A stretch of 64,000 nucleotides of DNA from DATFVA01 sp963774455 (GTDB lineage: Bacteria > Bacteroidota > Ignavibacteria > Ignavibacteriales > Ignavibacteriaceae): the NCBI GenBank assembly GCA_963774455.1, contig CAVZFD010000003.1:248001-312000 (forward strand), given 5' to 3'. This document shows, piece after piece, positions 60,463-64,000 of the stretch. The translations under genes and the position numbers were made by a program. Each line of letters starts with the position of its first letter. Positions within the stretch are counted from its first letter, which is position 1. The notes beneath the pieces are model-generated. The model saw only the letters and a list, made by a program, of their open reading frames with translations, was not told the DNA's origin and searched no databases.

Positions 60463-62103
60463 TTAATACATTCCGCCCATGTCGCCCATTCCGCCGCCCG
60501 GCATCGAGGGCATAGGAGCTTCCTTTTCTTTCTTCTCGTACACAACAGCTTCAGTTGTGATAAGAAGTGATGCAACAGATGCTGCATTTTCAAGAGCAGT
60601 TCTGGTAACCTTTGTAGGGTCTATAACACCGGATTTAATCAGGTTTTCATAAACTTCAGTTGCAGCATTAAAGCCGTAGTCATCTTTTCCTTCTTTTACC
60701 TTCTGAAGAACTACAGAGCCTTCTATACCGGCATTGTTAACAATCTGTCTTAATGGCTCTTCGAGAGCTTTCTGGATTATCTTAATACCGGTAGTCTGGT
60801 CGAGGTTTTCACCTTTAAGCTTATCAAGCTGGCTGATTGCTCTAACGAAAGCAACACCGCCGCCTGAAACGATTCCTTCTTCAACTGCTGCACGGGTAGC
60901 GTGAAGTGCATCCTCAACACGAGCTTTCTTCTCTTTCATTTCGACTTCGGTAGAAGCACCTATCTTCAGTACAGCAACACCGCCGGAAAGTTTTGCAAGT
61001 CTTTCCTGAAGTTTTTCCCTGTCATAATCTGAAGTAGTTTTTTCAATCTGTGCTTTTATCTCGTTAATTCTCTTCTTTATGTCATCTGTTTTTCCTGAGC
61101 CTTCAACTATCGTAGTATTATCTTTATCGATGTTTACCTTCTTAGCCTGACCAAGATAAGAAACAGTTGCGTTCTCTAATTTGAATCCTCTTTCCTCAGA
61201 AATAACAGTACCGCCTGTAAGAACAGCGATATCTTCCAGCATTGCTTTTCTTCTGTCACCGAATCCCGGAGCTTTAACAGCGGCAACTCTCAGAGTTCCG
61301 CGGATCTTATTAACAACCAGGGTTGCAAGTGCTTCGCCTTCAAGGTCCTCAGCAATTATTAAGAGAGATTTTCCCTGCTGAGCAATCTTTTCCAGGATAG
61401 GAAGCAGGTCCTTCATGGCTGCAATTTTCTTGTCATGGATTAAGATGTAAGGATCTTCCAGAACAGCTTCCATTGCTTCTGTATCTGTTACGAAATAAGG
61501 CGAAAGATATCCGCGGTCAAACTGCATTCCTTCAACAACATCAAGTGAGGTTTCAGTACCCTTTGCTTCTTCAACAGTGATTACGCCGTCTTTACCGACT
61601 TTCTCCATTGCGTCAGCTATCAGGTTGCCGATAGATTTGTCATTGTTAGCTGATATTGAACCAACCTGTGCAATTTCATTTCTTCCTTCAACGTCTTTAC
61701 TTATTGATTTCAGGTAGGCGATTACCTTTTCAACTGCAAGATCAATTCCTCTTTTCAGGTCCATTGGGTTTGCACCTGCGGTAACGTTTTTCAGACCTTC
61801 CCTGTAGATGGCCTGGGCCAATACAGTAGCGGTAGTTGTTCCGTCGCCGGCAACATCACTGGTTTTTGATGCAACTTCGCGAACCATCTGGGCTCCCATA
61901 TTTTCAACTGCATCTTCCAGCTCTATTTCTTTTGCAACTGATACACCGTCTTTAGTTACAGTGGGTGCACCAAATTTTTTCTCAAGTACTACATTGCGTC
62001 CTTTTGGACCTAAAGTAACTTTAACAGCATTAGCTAATTTGTCTACACCTTTTTTAAGTTTAGAACGTGCTTCGCTGTCAAACTCAATTAATTTAGAAGC
62101 CAT
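60463..62103 (-). CDS. groEL: Chaperonin GroEL
   Basis: 546 residues of the Hsp60 family. ATP-site motif AGDGTTTATVLAQ near 85, VTLGPKGRNVVLEK near 28, and the flexible GGM-type tail (MPGGGMGDMGGMY). Length is standard. It forms the tetradecameric folding chamber with GroES, encoded 32 bp upstream. Controlled by the CIRCE element before groES. A housekeeping marker that helps place the genome. Confidence 0.98.
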   Translation of the reverse strand: MASKLIEFDSEARSKLKKGVDKLANAVKVTLGPKGRNVVLEKKFGAPTVTKDGVSVAKEIELEDAVENMGAQMVREVASKTSDVAGDGTTTATVLAQAIYREGLKNVTAGANPMDLKRGIDLAVEKVIAYLKSISKDVEGRNEIAQVGSISANNDKSIGNLIADAMEKVGKDGVITVEEAKGTETSLDVVEGMQFDRGYLSPYFVTDTEAMEAVLEDPYILIHDKKIAAMKDLLPILEKIAQQGKSLLIIAEDLEGEALATLVVNKIRGTLRVAAVKAPGFGDRRKAMLEDIAVLTGGTVISEERGFKLENATVSYLGQAKKVNIDKDNTTIVEGSGKTDDIKKRINEIKAQIEKTTSDYDREKLQERLAKLSGGVAVLKIGASTEVEMKEKKARVEDALHATRAAVEEGIVSGGGVAFVRAISQLDKLKGENLDQTTGIKIIQKALEEPLRQIVNNAGIEGSVVLQKVKEGKDDYGFNAATEVYENLIKSGVIDPTKVTRTALENAASVASLLITTEAVVYEKKEKEAPMPSMPGGGMGDMGGMY

Positions 62104-62135
62104 ATTGTTTCCTCCGTTTATAATTTTTCAAAAAC

Positions 62136-62435
62136 TTATTTTTCTATAATTGCGAAGATGTCACTCTCACGCATGATTAAATATTCATCGCCTTCAACGG
62201 TTACTTCTGTTCCGCTGTATTTTCCGTAAAGTACTTTGTCGCCTACTTTAACCTCCATTTTTACTGCTTTTCCATCATCTGAAATTTTACCAGGTCCTGC
62301 AGCCACGACTGTTCCTTCTATCGGTTTTTCCTTTGCTGTATCGGGCAGGATGATGCCGCCCTTTGTCTTTTCCTCGGCTTCCATAGGTTTCACAATAACC
62401 CGATCGCCAAGAGGTTTTAAGTTCATTTTAGCCAT
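62136..62435 (-). CDS. groES: Co-chaperonin GroES
   Basis: 99 residues. LGDRVIVKPMEAEEKTKGG near the N-terminus includes the mobile loop; GDKVLYGKYSGTEV lies in the core. AGGAGA precedes the ATG at 62435. It caps GroEL. First gene of the groESL operon, behind a CIRCE operator and a classical promoter. Confidence 0.97.
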   Translation of the reverse strand: MAKMNLKPLGDRVIVKPMEAEEKTKGGIILPDTAKEKPIEGTVVAAGPGKISDDGKAVKMEVKVGDKVLYGKYSGTEVTVEGDEYLIMRESDIFAIIEK

Positions 62436-62465
62436 AATTTTCTCCTGTTTATTTTTTAATGTTTA

Positions 62466-62492
62466 TTAGCACTCGATAAAAGCGAGTGCTAA
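62466..62492. promoter_or_regulatory. CIRCE element (HrcA operator)
   Basis: TTAGCACTC-N9-GAGTGCTAA matches the CIRCE consensus at all 18 arm positions. It lies 31 bp upstream of groES, downstream of the promoter, so HrcA should repress groESL at normal temperature. Confidence 0.97.
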
Positions 62493-62519
62493 TATACCAC
62501 TGTCTGCAAATTTTGTCAA
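62491..62519 (-). promoter_or_regulatory. Sigma-70-type promoter of groESL
   Basis: On the minus strand TTGACA (62519-62514), 17-bp spacer, TATATT (62496-62491). It overlaps the CIRCE element by two bases. Nearly ideal consensus. Confidence 0.9.
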
Positions 62520-62591
62520 GGTCGAAAAAGGGTAAAACGGTATGTTTTATTCTCCACTTTTTCTATTTTTCCACATATTTTCTAAACAGAT

Positions 62592-63389
62592 ATGAATAAT
62601 ACCCGGCTGAGGCTAAAATCTGAGCTCCGGAACCTTTTCCGGATCACAAAATCACTCGACAGGAAGGTAGTTATTATTTTCCTTACGGTGTCAGTTCTGC
62701 AAACGATTTCCTGGTACTATACGTCACGGTCCTTTTTCAGGCATTTTATTTTCCAAACCTATCAATTCAGCCCCGATATTTACCTATATGAATATCTTTA
62801 CTGGTTCTTTGGTGATTTTATAACCTTTTTCGTAATGCCTATTATAGTCATCAAACTGTTCCTGGGAGAGAAACTTAAAGATTTCGGACTGCAAACAGGT
62901 GATTTCAGAGCAGGAATTAAAATCTCCTTAATTTTCCTGCTGGTGATGATGCCTTTCGTATGGATATTTTCCTCTTTTCCCGACTTTGTAAGAACCTATC
63001 CCCAGCTTGCCGAAGTTCGTGATAACTGGAATACTTTTTTTATTTTTGAAGCAGCTGCGCTCATTTACCTGATGGCATGGGAATTCATCTGGCGGGGATT
63101 CATGCTTTTCGGATTAAAGGAAAAATTCGGATATTATGCTGTGTTCATACAAATGATTCCATTTTTAATTCTGCACAACGGTAAACCTCCGGCCGAAACT
63201 TTCGGGGCAATTGCAGCAGGAATTGCGCTGGGCATCCTCGCCTGGAGAACCGGATCGGTTTATTATTGCATTTTTACGCATGCAGGTGTTATGTTTGGAA
63301 TTGATCTCATAACTACTCTCCGCTTCAGGGCAGGAGACTATGGTATAGGGATAAATTCGTTTTTGAATATCTTTAAGCAAATTTTTTAG
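62592..63389 (+). CDS. CPBP family intramembrane metalloprotease-like protein
   Basis: 265 residues with about seven to eight membrane helices. The CPBP motif appears as WEFIWRGFML (near 158-167; a single Glu where EExxxR has two), FLILHNGKP (near 197) and FTHAGVMFGID (near 229), supplying Glu and two His for zinc. Bacterial homologues of CAAX proteases; substrate unknown. The first Glu is replaced by Trp, so activity should be tested. It is divergent from groES and followed by pdxJ after 13 bp. Confidence 0.82.
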   Translation: MNNTRLRLKSELRNLFRITKSLDRKVVIIFLTVSVLQTISWYYTSRSFFRHFIFQTYQFSPDIYLYEYLYWFFGDFITFFVMPIIVIKLFLGEKLKDFGLQTGDFRAGIKISLIFLLVMMPFVWIFSSFPDFVRTYPQLAEVRDNWNTFFIFEAAALIYLMAWEFIWRGFMLFGLKEKFGYYAVFIQMIPFLILHNGKPPAETFGAIAAGIALGILAWRTGSVYYCIFTHAGVMFGIDLITTLRFRAGDYGIGINSFLNIFKQIF

Positions 63390-63402
63390 AAGGTAAAAGA
63401 AA

Positions 63403-64000
63403 ATGAGATTCTCATTAAATGTCGACCATATAGCAACCCTAAGAAACGCAAGGGGGGAAGACCAGCCCGATCCTGTAACTTTCGCTTTACTTGCGGAACA
63501 AGCCGGAGTTGATGGAATTGTTGTACATCTGAGGGAAGACAGGCGGCATATCAATGAAAGGGATGTTCGTCTTCTTCGCGAGCTCATAACAACCAAGCTC
63601 GATCTTGAAATGGCTGCGACAGATGAGATAATTAAAATTGCCTGCGATATAGGTCCCGAGCTGGCTACAATCGTCCCTGAAAAAAGGCAGGAACTTACTA
63701 CCGAAGGTGGGATAAATGTTATTGACGACATCACCAGGTTAAAGAATGCAATTAAGGAGCTGCATAATCATGATATTGAAGTCTCGCTCTTTATTGAGCC
63801 TGATATTATCCAGATCGATGCCGCTGCCGAAATTGAAGCTGACATTATCGAAATACACACCGGCGTCTTCGCTAACTCCTTTACTGAGGAAGACAAATTT
63901 GATGAACTTGAAAGAATAAGACTTGCTGTTAAACATGCAAAGAAGTTAGGCCTGGGTGTGAATGCGGGACATGGATTAAATTATCAGAACATAAAAATCT
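63403..64000 (+). CDS. pdxJ: Pyridoxine 5'-phosphate synthase, 3'-truncated by window edge
   Basis: 199 complete codons before the window ends. N-terminal LNVDHIATLRNARG is diagnostic of PdxJ; HLREDRRHI near 43-51, EMAATDE near 70, LVPE-like IVPEKR(QE) near 90, and VSLFIEPD near 128, EIHTG near 150 and GVNAGHGLN near 186 all match the TIM-barrel family. It condenses 3-amino-1-phospho-acetone with deoxyxylulose 5-phosphate. Start chosen at 63403 because it gives the conserved N-terminus; AGGTAAAAG lies upstream. Confidence 0.95.
   Translation, partial: MRFSLNVDHIATLRNARGEDQPDPVTFALLAEQAGVDGIVVHLREDRRHINERDVRLLRELITTKLDLEMAATDEIIKIACDIGPELATIVPEKRQELTTEGGINVIDDITRLKNAIKELHNHDIEVSLFIEPDIIQIDAAAEIEADIIEIHTGVFANSFTEEDKFDELERIRLAVKHAKKLGLGVNAGHGLNYQNIKI

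Noticed and set aside
63165..63734. 189-codon minus-strand frame across the CPBP gene and pdxJ
   Set aside because: Antisense to two recognisable proteins; low-complexity Ser-rich translation.

Overview
The window (about 40% GC, almost no intergenic space inside operons) reads as a chromosomal segment of an anaerobic bacterium with a complete dissimilatory sulfate/sulfite reduction pathway. Gene content points to the Bacteroidota/Chlorobi side of the tree (Ignavibacteria- or Kapabacteria-like) rather than to a classical deltaproteobacterial sulfate reducer: DsrD and DsrL occur together, there is a YbbR-fused diadenylate cyclase, and the cluster is flanked by housekeeping genes (groESL under a CIRCE element, pdxJ). 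This placement is an inference from content, not from a phylogeny.

Layout. 1-1592: end of a phytanoyl-CoA dioxygenase-family gene and a secreted SMP-30/gluconolactonase-like protein. 1593-2327: gene-free region with short repeats. 2328-7124: a four-gene DsrMKOP/Hme-like membrane redox complex whose last subunit is an NrfD-type membrane protein fused to a six-heme cytochrome c domain. 7128-9165: receiver, PAS histidine kinase, receiver. 9310-12322: a second DsrM/DsrK-like pair plus another receiver. 12337-13058 (minus): a His-rich NifX-like protein and a DUF134 DNA-binding protein. 13500-14645: a transposase-like gene lacking recognisable catalytic residues. 14863-34397: a continuous plus-strand run dsrA-dsrB-dsrD-dsrN-(ferritin-like)-dsrL-dsrC-(RsbRD-N)-dsrMKJOP-CoADR/rhodanese-hemA-kinase/BON-qmoA-qmoB. 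34686-40837: sat-aprB-aprA-zinc finger-YkgJ-qmoC. 40842-53518 (minus): siroheme genes, three tandem TSUP exporters, a heme-type sensor with a degenerate kinase, receivers, a PEP-synthase-like protein, an SMR exporter and a CdaA-YbbR fusion. 54090-64000: lipoprotein, cyclic 2,3-diphosphoglycerate synthetase family protein, a TPR/triple-AAA protein, groEL-groES, a CPBP protein and pdxJ.

How the genes work together. Sat activates sulfate to APS; AprBA reduces APS to sulfite with electrons from QmoABC; DsrAB with DsrC reduces sulfite, and DsrMKJOP recycles the DsrC trisulfide from the quinone pool. DsrL can exchange electrons between NAD(P)H and DsrAB. HemA, SUMT and precorrin-2 dehydrogenase/ferrochelatase supply siroheme and DsrN amidates it. 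TSUP proteins may move sulfite or sulfonates across the membrane. The extra DsrMK-like modules and the cytochrome-fused complex suggest several alternative routes between quinones, periplasmic cytochromes and cytoplasmic thiol/disulfide carriers. With DsrD, DsrN and the Sat/Apr/Qmo set the direction is probably reductive, but the DsrL present would also permit reversal.

The least expected items are the catalytically dead transposase-like gene directly upstream of dsrA, the NrfD-hexaheme fusion, the heme sensor without a phospho-accepting histidine, a ferritin-like gene inside the dsr operon, a long hairpin after dsrC, and a possible small RNA between groEL and the triple-AAA gene.
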